Source: Halostagnicola sp. A56
GTDB lineage: Archaea > Halobacteriota > Halobacteria > Halobacteriales > Natrialbaceae
Length of the DNA stretch: 64,000 nucleotides
Assembly: GCF_000691505.1 (NCBI RefSeq)
Contig: NZ_JMIP02000013.1
Span: 124,001 to 188,000, forward strand
Reading direction: 5' to 3'
Position 1 is the first letter of the stretch; each line of letters starts with the position of its first letter. Below, one piece after another: positions 1 to 8,311 of this stretch. Below the pieces are notes generated by a model, which saw nothing but the letters and a program-made list of their open reading frames with translations, was not told the origin of the DNA and did not search any database. A program made the position numbers and the translations under genes.

Positions 1-1342
1 CGTTCGCCGCTGGGAGTTGCCATGGATCGGCATCCAGAGTATCTTGGCGGACGTAGGTCCGTGCTTGAAGCGTCGAGCACACTTCTCGGTGGCGGTGGGT
101 CGAGAACTGGCTGCCGAGTCGGTTGGCGAGTCGCTCGTGTACTCGAGCATCGGCGTCGTCGACGAACACCCCATGCTCCGCGTCGAACCGACGCATCGTG
201 TTGTCGTCCTCAACGGTGAGCAGATCGAAGTCGACCGTGATCGCGTCAGCCGCCCGTTGAATCGCTTCGCCAGTCGGTGTCTCGTCGTCGGCAAACAGCT
301 CACTGGCGAGTCGCCACGCGTCGGCAGCGTCCACAGGTTCGGACGGACATTCGATCGCCGCGCTTGGTTCATAGAATTCAGTCCGTCCGTCGAGTACCCT
401 CGAGATCGTCGCCTCGCGGTAGTCTTCGCGCTCCCATTTCTCGCGATAGAGCCCCGACTGTCGAAATAGCCGGTCGATCTGCTGACGATTGCCGCCCGAC
501 CAGAACGCCAACAGACTCACCAGCGCACAGTCGGCTTCGCTGTGACTCGAGTAGCCGGAACTATCACCGCGCCACAGCCTGGTGAACTTGTCGCCGTTCT
601 CCGCGTTCATGGCCTTCTGGACAATCTGCTCGTCGGTGAGATCGTGCGACCCTGTTTCGCGACCGTCACTCCCAGGGTTTAGTCCCGAAGAACGGCCTTC
701 TGCACCGCAGTCATCGTCCGTCTTCGCCGAGCTATAGTCTGATTCGTCGTCGGCGATATACTGAGCGTGAACCTGGCTGACCGCGTTGTTCACCTGCTCG
801 ACGTCATCGGGAGAGCCGTCGATCTTGTGGCCGGTCACGGTGAGATAGCGACCGGTGTCGTACATCTCGAGATGCCCGTCGGCGTCGTCGACATCTGCCC
901 GGTTCCCACCGTCGGGAACGAATCCTAATCCGAACAGTCGTACGCCGGTCCCGCTCGGAGACACCTCGGCGTAGGTCGGGATAGCCTCGACCATGTCGTT
1001 GACCCACGCTTCGAGATCGCCCGTCTCTGGGTCGCGGACATCGTCAAGGTCAATTCCGACGAACAGGTCGTCATCTGAGACGACGAATCCGAGTCCGTCC
1101 GTGTCGGTATCGTCACGTCGGTGATACTCGAGCGCGTCGTCGAACGATGTCCATGTCTCGGGATCAGTGGATTTGGCGAACCGACCGGTCGTCACGTCGA
1201 TTGGCATCTTTGTCCACTTGTTGCGATCGGTATCGAAGTAATACCGCCAGGCGACCCATTGGCCGCGCTCCGCGAGCGTGTCGGGGATGGACTCTCGGAC
1301 GAACGGGAGGGGCTCTGGGCGGGCCGGCCGCTCGTCAATCAT
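1..1342 (-). CDS. Primase-polymerase (NrS-1/AEP-like) replication protein, 3' end outside window
   Basis: Starts at ATG 1342, overlapping the stop of the zinc ribbon gene (ATGA), and runs off the left edge with about 447 codons visible and no stop. An archaeo-eukaryotic-primase-like core is visible: GIDLDDV near residues 96-102 (acidic metal ligands), SPSGTGVRLFG near 128-138, and EMYDTGRYLTVTG near 159-171 (third acidic position). Residues 265-325 (CALVSLLAFWSGG, then IDRLFRQSGLY) match the helical-bundle domain found after this core in NrS-1-type phage/plasmid polymerases. Likely role: replication initiation, priming or synthesis for the element. The second motif carries Arg where many primases have His. 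Family placement is from motifs only. Confidence 0.75.
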   Translation of the reverse strand, partial: MIDERPARPEPLPFVRESIPDTLAERGQWVAWRYYFDTDRNKWTKMPIDVTTGRFAKSTDPETWTSFDDALEYHRRDDTDTDGLGFVVSDDDLFVGIDLDDVRDPETGDLEAWVNDMVEAIPTYAEVSPSGTGVRLFGLGFVPDGGNRADVDDADGHLEMYDTGRYLTVTGHKIDGSPDDVEQVNNAVSQVHAQYIADDESDYSSAKTDDDCGAEGRSSGLNPGSDGRETGSHDLTDEQIVQKAMNAENGDKFTRLWRGDSSGYSSHSEADCALVSLLAFWSGGNRQQIDRLFRQSGLYREKWEREDYREATISRVLDGRTEFYEPSAAIECPSEPVDAADAWRLASELFADDETPTGEAIQRAADAITVDFDLLTVEDDNTMRRFDAEHGVFVDDADARVHERLANRLGSQFSTHRHREVCSTLQARTYVRQDTLDADPWQLPAAN

Positions 1343-1542
1343 CCTTCCCCACCTTGTTCACTGATCTGCAAGCCACAGTCGGTACAGACAAAGTCAGTAG
1401 CCTGATCGGGCGATGTAATGAGAGTTGACCTGTCGCAGGAGGGGCAACCGTAATTTGCCCGATCGCCGAAATCAACCATGGCAACCACCGCATGTATCCT
1501 CGCATTGGTCGTGGCGGACGCCTCTAACGTCCGCGGGTTCAT
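1339..1542 (-). CDS. Small zinc ribbon protein
   Basis: A 67-residue protein with a CPSC motif followed by CTDC about 20 residues later, a four-cysteine zinc ribbon. ATG 1542 is chosen because it lies 13 nt downstream of the stop of the preceding small gene; a shorter form from the Met before VDFGDR is possible. The stop overlaps the start of the primase-polymerase gene by 4 nt, so the two are probably translationally coupled. Such ribbons often precede replication genes on haloarchaeal elements. DNA binding is a reasonable guess but is not shown by the sequence. Confidence 0.6.
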   Translation of the reverse strand: MNPRTLEASATTNARIHAVVAMVDFGDRANYGCPSCDRSTLITSPDQATDFVCTDCGLQISEQGGEG

Positions 1543-1555
1543 TTCTAACCACAAT

Positions 1556-1696
1556 TTAGTCCTCAACGAATTCACGGAGCTCCTCGAGGCGATCTCGGCG
1601 TCTCGCCAGTTCGACGATAGCCAGCATACGCTGGATGTCGCCACTGCCGTGTTGAGCGACGAGTCGGAGTTCATCTGTGGTTGGCCCATCAGTCAT
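1556..1696 (-). CDS. Small helical protein, unknown function
   Basis: A 46-residue charged protein beginning MTDGPTTDELRLVAQHG and ending in a highly charged helix (ARRRDRLEELREF). The start ATG 1694-1696 overlaps the stop of the AbrB gene in an ATGA arrangement, and the zinc ribbon gene follows 13 nt after its stop, so the four minus-strand genes look like one transcript. No domain is recognised. The tight coupling and clean start are the evidence that this is a gene. Confidence 0.5.
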   Translation of the reverse strand: MTDGPTTDELRLVAQHGSGDIQRMLAIVELARRRDRLEELREFVED

Positions 1697-1826
1697 CGGA
1701 TTTCCCTCCGTCAATGGGACGAACATCGAGTTCAACGAGGTCGCCATAGTCGAGGTCAAAATTATCCCGGATAGGGCGTGGGATCACCACGCGCCCATCG
1801 CGACGGATTGGGAGAGTGACCTTCAT
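1689..1826 (-). CDS. AbrB/SpoVT-fold DNA-binding regulator
   Basis: A 45-residue protein starting MKVTLPIRRDGRVVIPRPIR, with the swapped-hairpin AbrB signature (a basic strand, GRVVIP, then a short helix and a D-x-V-E-L strand). It is only the DNA-binding fold, as in antitoxins and small element regulators, and would act as a dimer. It is the first gene of the minus-strand operon leading to the primase-polymerase, so autoregulation from the divergent region 1827-1915 is likely. A longer in-frame upstream ORF exists, but ATG 1826 begins exactly at the conserved domain. Confidence 0.75.
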   Translation of the reverse strand: MKVTLPIRRDGRVVIPRPIRDNFDLDYGDLVELDVRPIDGGKSDD

Positions 1827-1857
1827 ATATTGGCGTAGGGCGCCAGGCATTACCAAC

Positions 1858-1889
1858 GCTTTTATACCCCCATACTGTGTAAATACACA
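1858..1889. promoter_or_regulatory. Divergent promoter region with TATA-like element and palindrome
   Basis: The 89-nt gap between the AbrB gene and the divergent cargo gene is AT-rich compared with its surroundings. It contains cttttata (1858-1865) and a perfect interrupted palindrome TGTGT-AAAT-ACACA (1876-1889). The palindrome has the size expected of an operator for a small dimeric regulator such as the adjacent AbrB protein. This is inference from position and symmetry. Confidence 0.45.
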
Positions 1890-1915
1890 ACCTAATCCAG
1901 ATATGCCCTTTAAGT

Positions 1916-2797
1916 ATGAGTAAACGAAGTCCTGGCTTCCTCTGGGAGCCCGAGAGAAAACTGGTCGACGCGTATCGGGTGTCAACGACAGCTTTTGACA
2001 AACCTAATAGAACAGATTTGGATGAGGTCAGAGACCCCTCGGAGGCAAAATCGCGTTTGAAGACCGAGATCGCATCGCCGGAGGAACTCCGCGAAATACT
2101 CGAGATAATATACCAAGATCTCGAACGAATTGAGGCATACCACTGTCGCGTTCGCGAACAGCCTGGTGGCCGCTGGACCTGGAGCGATCAAGTTCTCCCA
2201 AAAGTCCAACGTGAGGTGGAACAACTATCGCTCCTATTCAATCGGTGGGAACAGGAATCTCAACGTAAAGGCCGCAATAATGTTCGAGGAGTACTCGCAG
2301 ACGCCCTACAGCCACTTCACGAGGGGCTGGATGAACTCAATCAGGCACTCAACGGGAAGTATTCGATCAAGGAGAGAGAGATGGCACGTCAAGGCAAGGA
2401 TAGTGTGCCAAAGGAACTTGCCGACGACTACCGGTCGCTTGAAGCGAGAAGAGAAGCCCTCCTCGCGTTGTTAGAAGATGCGGAACTCCGCGTTATTTTT
2501 CACTACGTTGAAAATCATGAGGGAGAGAAGCTACCCAAGCGGACCAGAGGGGAAAATCTGTGGTCTTGGTGGACATCTCGATTCCTCCGAGGAGAATATG
2601 GACTCGTCGAGGATTCGGCGTGGGGCTTCAGGTTGACCAACCGCGGCGAACTGGTCAGCGAAGTACTTTGGAATCTTGAGGAGAAACCCCTGCTGGAATT
2701 GCTTGGCGAAGGTGCGATGCCCACTGCTGAAGCCGCTCTAAAGTTGTTGCCTCACCACGTGGGGGCCGACCGCTGGAAGGCATGGGAGAACGTCTGA
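1916..2797 (+). CDS. Unrecognised 293-residue cargo protein
   Basis: Begins MSKRSPGFLWEPERKLVDAY, downstream of an AT-rich divergent promoter region, and stands alone, opposite to all other genes of the element. It is hydrophilic and mostly helical: a charged helical middle (residues about 50-190, with REVEQLSLLFNRWEQES and a second long charged stretch), then a C-terminal segment WGFRLTNRGELVSEVLW that resembles a winged-helix wing-and-helix. No signal peptide, membrane segment or catalytic motif is seen. Codon use is less GC-biased than its neighbours. Position beside the integrase suggests an accessory or defence cargo gene, but no function can be assigned. Confidence 0.7.
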   Translation: MSKRSPGFLWEPERKLVDAYRVSTTAFDKPNRTDLDEVRDPSEAKSRLKTEIASPEELREILEIIYQDLERIEAYHCRVREQPGGRWTWSDQVLPKVQREVEQLSLLFNRWEQESQRKGRNNVRGVLADALQPLHEGLDELNQALNGKYSIKEREMARQGKDSVPKELADDYRSLEARREALLALLEDAELRVIFHYVENHEGEKLPKRTRGENLWSWWTSRFLRGEYGLVEDSAWGFRLTNRGELVSEVLWNLEEKPLLELLGEGAMPTAEAALKLLPHHVGADRWKAWENV

Positions 2798-2887
2798 CAG
2801 TAACCACACGCGATTTGATGCTCCTATACCAAAGTGCTCGGTAGCTACGTCAAGATCTACAAACAACGGTAATCGATTTGCGCACGA

Positions 2888-4084
2888 TTATTCCAACTGC
2901 TCGATGAACTGGGCCACATTTTCTTTGTCCTCACGGATAGCCTTGACCAGCTGAATGGCGAGAGCCGCGTCGGTGTCCGACGAGACCTTCGTTACCTTCG
3001 ACTCAGCCTGCTCGAGCTCTTCGGCTGCGTCAATGTCGAGCGCCTGCCCACAACGCATACAGAACGCGGCGTCGTGTTCGTTTAGTTCCTCACAGCGGGG
3101 GCATTCGATGATCTGTGGTTCCTCCTCGTTTTCGTCGGGTTCGTAGAGGCCGTGTAACGTATCGTACGCATTATCGATGTCACGTCCGCTCAGATGGACG
3201 TACCGGGCTGGCACGTCGGAGCCCTGAACCCAACCGAACCACTCGCAGAGCTGCGCTTCGGTCATCTCGTTGGCCAAGTATGACGCCCGCGAGTGGCGAT
3301 AGTGGTGGGGATTCGAGGGCTTATCGATGTCCGCCCGCTCCATGTTCTTCTGGAGTACCTTTTGTCGTAGGTAATTGTAGCCGAGCTGATCGTCCGGATC
3401 GCCCTGCTGGATCTTACACCACAGCGGAGCGTTCTTCTGGGGGTTCGGGTGGGCGTTCAGCCACTTATTGAGATATGGAACGGATTCCACGAGCGGGAGC
3501 CGACGGGCACCGGTTTTTCCGTCGATGATGATTTTCTTGCCGTGCTTACGATCCTCGATGTCTCCGATTGTTAGATCGATGAGCTCGCCAATGCGCGCCC
3601 CAGTTTCGTACAGTACTGCGATGAATGCCTTATCGCGCGGGTTTTTCGCGGCAGCGATCTGATCTTCAATGTCGTTTTTGGTGAGGAGGTCTTGTGGTAG
3701 TGTCCCGCTGGAGGCGTCGGACGAGATGGTGAGCCAGGCGACTTCGTCGGGTGCATCGCCATTGTTCATCCAGGTCCAAAACTGCCGGATAACCTTCTTG
3801 TAGGTCTCGACGGTCGCATCGGCCAGATCCCGATCGTGGACCCACTCGATCAGTGTTTTCACGTCTTCTGTGTCCATATCCTGAAACCGGGTCTTGTCGA
3901 CGTGTTCGGCGACGATTTTCAGGTATGAGAGATTCCGCTGTTGTGTCGCCGCGCTCATCCCGTTGAGTTCCTTGTCTCGGCGGTAAGCGCGGAGCAGGTC
4001 GGCGTTCTCGGGGTGGATGGTGTCTGATTCTTCGACCATCTCGAACACGCTGTCGACCTTTGCTTCGTAGTCTGCCGTCGGCAT
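2888..4084 (-). CDS. Tyrosine recombinase/integrase with C-terminal zinc ribbon
   Basis: A 398-residue XerC/D-like site-specific recombinase. Residues 1-125 form the SAM-like core-binding domain; the catalytic domain shows R164 (GARIGE), H260-x-x-R263, and the nucleophile Y295 (ARYVHLS). After it comes a ribbon with Cys328/331 and Cys342/345, then an acidic helical tail. ATG 4084 (MPTADYEAK) is preferred over the longer in-frame start at 4213, because the extra 43 residues are not domain-like and run back through an AT-rich promoter-like stretch. It probably integrates and excises the element. The ribbon is common on haloarchaeal recombinases of this type. Confidence 0.88.
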   Translation of the reverse strand: MPTADYEAKVDSVFEMVEESDTIHPENADLLRAYRRDKELNGMSAATQQRNLSYLKIVAEHVDKTRFQDMDTEDVKTLIEWVHDRDLADATVETYKKVIRQFWTWMNNGDAPDEVAWLTISSDASSGTLPQDLLTKNDIEDQIAAAKNPRDKAFIAVLYETGARIGELIDLTIGDIEDRKHGKKIIIDGKTGARRLPLVESVPYLNKWLNAHPNPQKNAPLWCKIQQGDPDDQLGYNYLRQKVLQKNMERADIDKPSNPHHYRHSRASYLANEMTEAQLCEWFGWVQGSDVPARYVHLSGRDIDNAYDTLHGLYEPDENEEEPQIIECPRCEELNEHDAAFCMRCGQALDIDAAEELEQAESKVTKVSSDTDAALAIQLVKAIREDKENVAQFIEQLE

Positions 4085-4325
4085 GGTAGTTATACTCTCC
4101 CAATGGCCATAAGGGTTCTGAACCCTTGAGTTAGAGAGCCCTCCCCGGGCACTGGCTTTTGACGCGATATCACGAACGAAAGAGCAACGAGTTGCGGTCG
4201 CAGTGAGAATCACGACTTCCTGTGAGATGGGGCGCCGCAGTTACTCGAGGTGACTGATATCGGTGATTTCGAACCGTGCGCCACCGTCAGAGTTCTCGGT
4301 TGGACGGACACTCCATCCATGCGCT

Positions 4326-5357
<1,032 letters not shown>

Positions 5358-5829
5358 ACGCTACAGTTCGTCGGCGGCGTTATGAATCCCCGGAGGTTCC
5401 GTCGGCGACGGTACGAACCACCGGCGGCTCGATCGGTCCCGTCGCGGGGGAAGACGGTGCACGCCGGCCCAACCGGTACGGGAAAAGCCGGTATCGCCCC
5501 CATCGTCGCAAGAAAAGCGGGTACCGGCCCCACCGATAGCTCGAGTCGGCCGCTCGAGCGCCGGACGCGAGAACGTCGTCGACGCCGAACTGTCTTGCGT
5601 CCACGTATTTTCAATGGGGAGGAAACGATTCCGTCGATTTCCAGGCGACGGGAATCGACTCGTGACTGATTGAAACGGCCGCCGAACATCCGGTGATGGC
5701 TCTACCACGCGTCCCGCCGGCACGTCGCTCGAGGGGAGTGTCACTGAAGCCGGGTTCGGCCGTGCGTTGTGCCACGTTCGAACCTGCGCTTGCGAGCGGG
5801 CGGGTCCCCGCTGACGAGATCCCGTACGG
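5358..5829. other. Gene-free stretch upstream of cydA
   Basis: About 470 bases between the divergent HFX_2341-family gene and cydA. None of the frames looks like a real protein, and no RNA gene was recognised. It contains a degenerate two-copy repeat (5481-5535) and must hold the promoters of both flanking genes, but no clear TATA box could be placed. It may include remnants of a decayed gene. Confidence 0.5.
5481..5535. repeat. Two-copy imperfect direct repeat, 30-bp period
   Basis: Copies at 5481-5505 and 5511-5535 share about 20 of 25 positions (ggaaaagccggta versus agaaaagcgggta, followed by C-rich cccccatcg versus ccccaccg). It lies in the gene-free region upstream of cydA. Function unknown. 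Confidence 0.45.
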
Positions 5830-5838
5830 GTGGTCGCG

Positions 5839-7248
5839 GTGATCGATCCCGTCCTCGCGAGCCGCCTGCAGTTCGCCGTCGCGATCACGATCCACATCCT
5901 CTTTGCCGCGCTGTCGATCGGCCTCGGGCCGTACCTGGTGTATTTCACCGTTCAGGAGGTCCGGACCGGAGAGGAGCGCTACCGAAAGCTCAGGGAGTTC
6001 TGGACCAACGTCTTCGCCGTCGGCTTCGTGATGGGGACGGTGACCGGCATCCCGATGGGCTTTCTGTTCGGCACCAACTTCTCCGCGTTCTCGACGGTCG
6101 CGGGGGAACTCATCGGCGGCCCGCTCTCGTTCGAGGCGAAGATGGCCTTCTTCCTCGAGGCGATCTTCCTCGGAATCCTGTTGTTCGGCCGCGATCGCGT
6201 CTCAGGCCGGTTCTACGCGCTCTCGTCGTTTTTCGTCGCCCTCGGCGCGTGGCTTTCTGCCTTCTGGATCCTCGTCGTCAACTCGTGGATGCAGACGCCG
6301 CGAGGGTACGAACTCGCCAGTCAGAACGGCACCGAAATCGTTCAGATGACCGACCCCCTCGCCGCGTTTTTCAATCCGCGATTCCCGTGGATGTTCGTCC
6401 ACATGCAGAACGCGGCGATCGTCTCGGTCACGCTGCTGGTCGCCGGCGTCGCCGCGTACTTCCTCTGGCAGAACCGCGACTCCGAAGCCTGGCAGACGGC
6501 ATTTCGAGTCGCAGTCGTCGTCCTGATACTCACCTCGGTCTTTCAGGTCGTTCAGGGCGACATGTACGGCGAACACGTCGCCGAGACCCAGCCCCAGAAG
6601 TTCGCCGCGATGGAAGCTCAGTACGAAACCGAACGCGGCGCCGACTTGCACCTCATCGCGGTTCCGACGACGCTTGAGGGGTTCACCGATCCGCGGGCCG
6701 ACAACCTCTACAAAATAAGCATTCCGCACCTCGCGTCGTTCCTCGCCAGCGGGGGTGATCCGGGGGCGGAGGTGACCGGGCTGAACGACATCGAGTACGA
6801 GTCGCCGCCGGTCGCGATCGTCTTCTGGTCGTTCAGACTCATGGTCGGGCTCGGGTTCTGGTTCGTCGGCCTCGGCGCCTGGGGGGCGTACAACCGGCTC
6901 CGGGGCAAACTGACCGAGAGCCCGCGATACCTCCTCGCGATGATGCTCTCGGCACCGCTCGGGTTCGTCGCGCTCGTCACCGGCTGGTACGTCACCGAGA
7001 TCGGTCGCCAGCCGTGGATCATCCAGGGCGTGCTCCGGACGAGCGACGGCGTCACACCCGCGCTGAACGGGCTCGAGGCGACGCTTTCGCTCGTCGGCGT
7101 TACCGTCGGCTACCTCGTCTTGCTTGGGCTCTTCCTGTACATCGGTCGAGGGATCGTCGCGTCGGAACGCAAGGACGTCCTCGAGCGATCCGGTCCGACC
7201 GACGAGCCGGATCGCCCCGATCCGACGGAGGTGACCGCGGATGACTGA
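5839..7248 (+). CDS. cydA: Cytochrome bd oxidase subunit I
   Basis: Quinol-oxidising, heme-carrying membrane subunit of bd oxidase, which reduces O2 with high affinity. GTG 5839 is chosen because it gives MIDPVLASRLQFAV with the heme b595 His at residue 19 exactly as in E. coli CydA; an in-frame GTG at 5830 is also possible. Further marks are FVHMQNAA (heme b558 His), LMVGLGFWFVGLG (heme Met region) and the conserved GRQPWIIQG near the C-terminus. Nine or so membrane helices. At 469 residues it has a short Q-loop. It overlaps cydB by 8 nt, forming a two-gene operon. Confidence 0.95.
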   Translation: MIDPVLASRLQFAVAITIHILFAALSIGLGPYLVYFTVQEVRTGEERYRKLREFWTNVFAVGFVMGTVTGIPMGFLFGTNFSAFSTVAGELIGGPLSFEAKMAFFLEAIFLGILLFGRDRVSGRFYALSSFFVALGAWLSAFWILVVNSWMQTPRGYELASQNGTEIVQMTDPLAAFFNPRFPWMFVHMQNAAIVSVTLLVAGVAAYFLWQNRDSEAWQTAFRVAVVVLILTSVFQVVQGDMYGEHVAETQPQKFAAMEAQYETERGADLHLIAVPTTLEGFTDPRADNLYKISIPHLASFLASGGDPGAEVTGLNDIEYESPPVAIVFWSFRLMVGLGFWFVGLGAWGAYNRLRGKLTESPRYLLAMMLSAPLGFVALVTGWYVTEIGRQPWIIQGVLRTSDGVTPALNGLEATLSLVGVTVGYLVLLGLFLYIGRGIVASERKDVLERSGPTDEPDRPDPTEVTADD

Positions 7249-8215
7249 GCCGATCTCGAGTCCCGCCTACGCCGTCGCGTGGCTCCCAGAGGCGTGGTTC
7301 TGGCTGTTGTTCGGCGTCCTCACGATCTACGTCGTCCTCGACGGGTTCGACTTCGGCGTCGGACTCATCTATGGTACTCGAGAGAGCGAACGCGAGCGCG
7401 AGACCCTCCACGCCGCCTTCGGGCCGATATGGAAGGCCAACGAGGTCTGGCTCGTCCTGTTCGTGACGGTCCTGTTCGCGGCGTTCCCGAGCGTCTACGC
7501 GAACCTCCTCTCGCGTCACTACCTGCTGATATTCCTCTTGCTTCTGGGGGTGATCCTCCGGGGCATCGGTGTCAAACTTCGCGAGGAGCGCGAGGGCGAC
7601 CGCTGGAAACGCTACTGCGATTACGCGTTCGTGGCGGGCAGCGTCGTCTCGCCGGTCGTCCTCGGCGCGTTCGTCGTCCAGTGGGTGTTCGGCGCGGTCC
7701 CGCTCGCCGTCGCGGTCGCCGGCGGCGTTACCCTCCTCGGACTCTGTTTGGTCCTCGGCGCGACGTTTCTCGCGGTCAAAACGACCAATCCGCTCCGGGC
7801 GGAGATGGTGACCTACGCGACCGGCGCCACGCCGGTCTACGCCCTCTGCTTCGCCGCCACCGGAAGCGTCCTGTACGCCGTCGGGAGCGCCGCCCTCGAG
7901 GTCGTCGCCCTCGCCGCGGCGGCCACCGCGGTCTGTTCGCTCGGGGTCGTCGCCGGCGCTCGACTGGACGCCGACCGCGGCGCGTTCGGATCGGCGGCCG
8001 GCCTGGCGGTCGTCTTCGTCGGCTTTCTCGCCGTGCAGTTGTACCCGATGATCGACCCCGCGGCGGACCTCTCGATCGCCGACGCGGTCGTCGCCCCGCT
8101 GACGCTCCACGTCACGACGATCATGGCGGCCATCTTCCTCCCGATCGTGGGGGTTGGATTCGTCGTACTCTACTCGGTGTTCGAAGGCGTCGCCGATCCG
8201 GAAGACGGCTACTGA
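7241..8215 (+). CDS. cydB: Cytochrome bd oxidase subunit II
   Basis: 324 residues, polytopic membrane protein. The CydB hallmark VLDGFDFGVGLIYG is near residues 30-43 and WKANEVWLVLFVT near 65-77. It partners CydA structurally in the high-affinity terminal oxidase. Start ATG 7241 lies inside the end of cydA (8-nt overlap), so translation is coupled. No cydX-like small subunit or cydCD assembly transporter follows; the next gene converges from the other strand. Confidence 0.95.
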   Translation: MTEPISSPAYAVAWLPEAWFWLLFGVLTIYVVLDGFDFGVGLIYGTRESERERETLHAAFGPIWKANEVWLVLFVTVLFAAFPSVYANLLSRHYLLIFLLLLGVILRGIGVKLREEREGDRWKRYCDYAFVAGSVVSPVVLGAFVVQWVFGAVPLAVAVAGGVTLLGLCLVLGATFLAVKTTNPLRAEMVTYATGATPVYALCFAATGSVLYAVGSAALEVVALAAAATAVCSLGVVAGARLDADRGAFGSAAGLAVVFVGFLAVQLYPMIDPAADLSIADAVVAPLTLHVTTIMAAIFLPIVGVGFVVLYSVFEGVADPEDGY

Positions 8216-8217
8216 CT

Positions 8218-8280
8218 CTCGAGCGGGTTCGATTCCGGGATCATCTCTCGAGCGGTTTCGGATCGGCTCGAGCGGGTTCG
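8218..8280. repeat. Three short direct repeats between convergent genes
   Basis: Near-identical 14-mers ctcgagcggGttcg at 8218-8231, 8247-8260 (one change) and 8267-8280. They lie in the 96-nt gap between the 3' ends of cydB and the symporter gene. They may simply reflect the strong CTCGAG bias of this genome. Confidence 0.5.
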
Positions 8281-8311
8281 TCTGGACCGACTCGAGTTCC
8301 CACCCGGTCGA

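Larger units (their letters stand above)
1..4213. mobile_element. Integrase end of an integrated element (left part outside window)
   Basis: A tyrosine recombinase, an AbrB regulator, a primase-polymerase-like protein, tiny zinc ribbon and helical proteins and an orphan cargo gene sit together, with no housekeeping gene among them. This is the usual gene set of haloarchaeal integrative plasmids or proviruses. The integrase is the gene nearest the chromosomal side, as expected next to an attachment site. No tRNA or tRNA 3' fragment lies in 4085-4240, so the att site is not identified, and the right boundary given here is approximate. The left boundary lies outside the window. The element call is inference from gene content. 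Confidence 0.6.

Noticed and set aside
17..585. Several plus-strand frames at the left edge
   Set aside because: They lie opposite the primase-polymerase frame, which has catalytic motifs; the plus-strand proteins show none.
4085..4240. Attachment site in a tRNA next to the integrase
   Set aside because: No tRNA or tRNA 3' end can be folded here; the att position remains unknown.
7100..8110. A 336-codon open frame on the minus strand
   Set aside because: Antisense to cydB; composition is Glu/Arg/Gly-rich without motifs.
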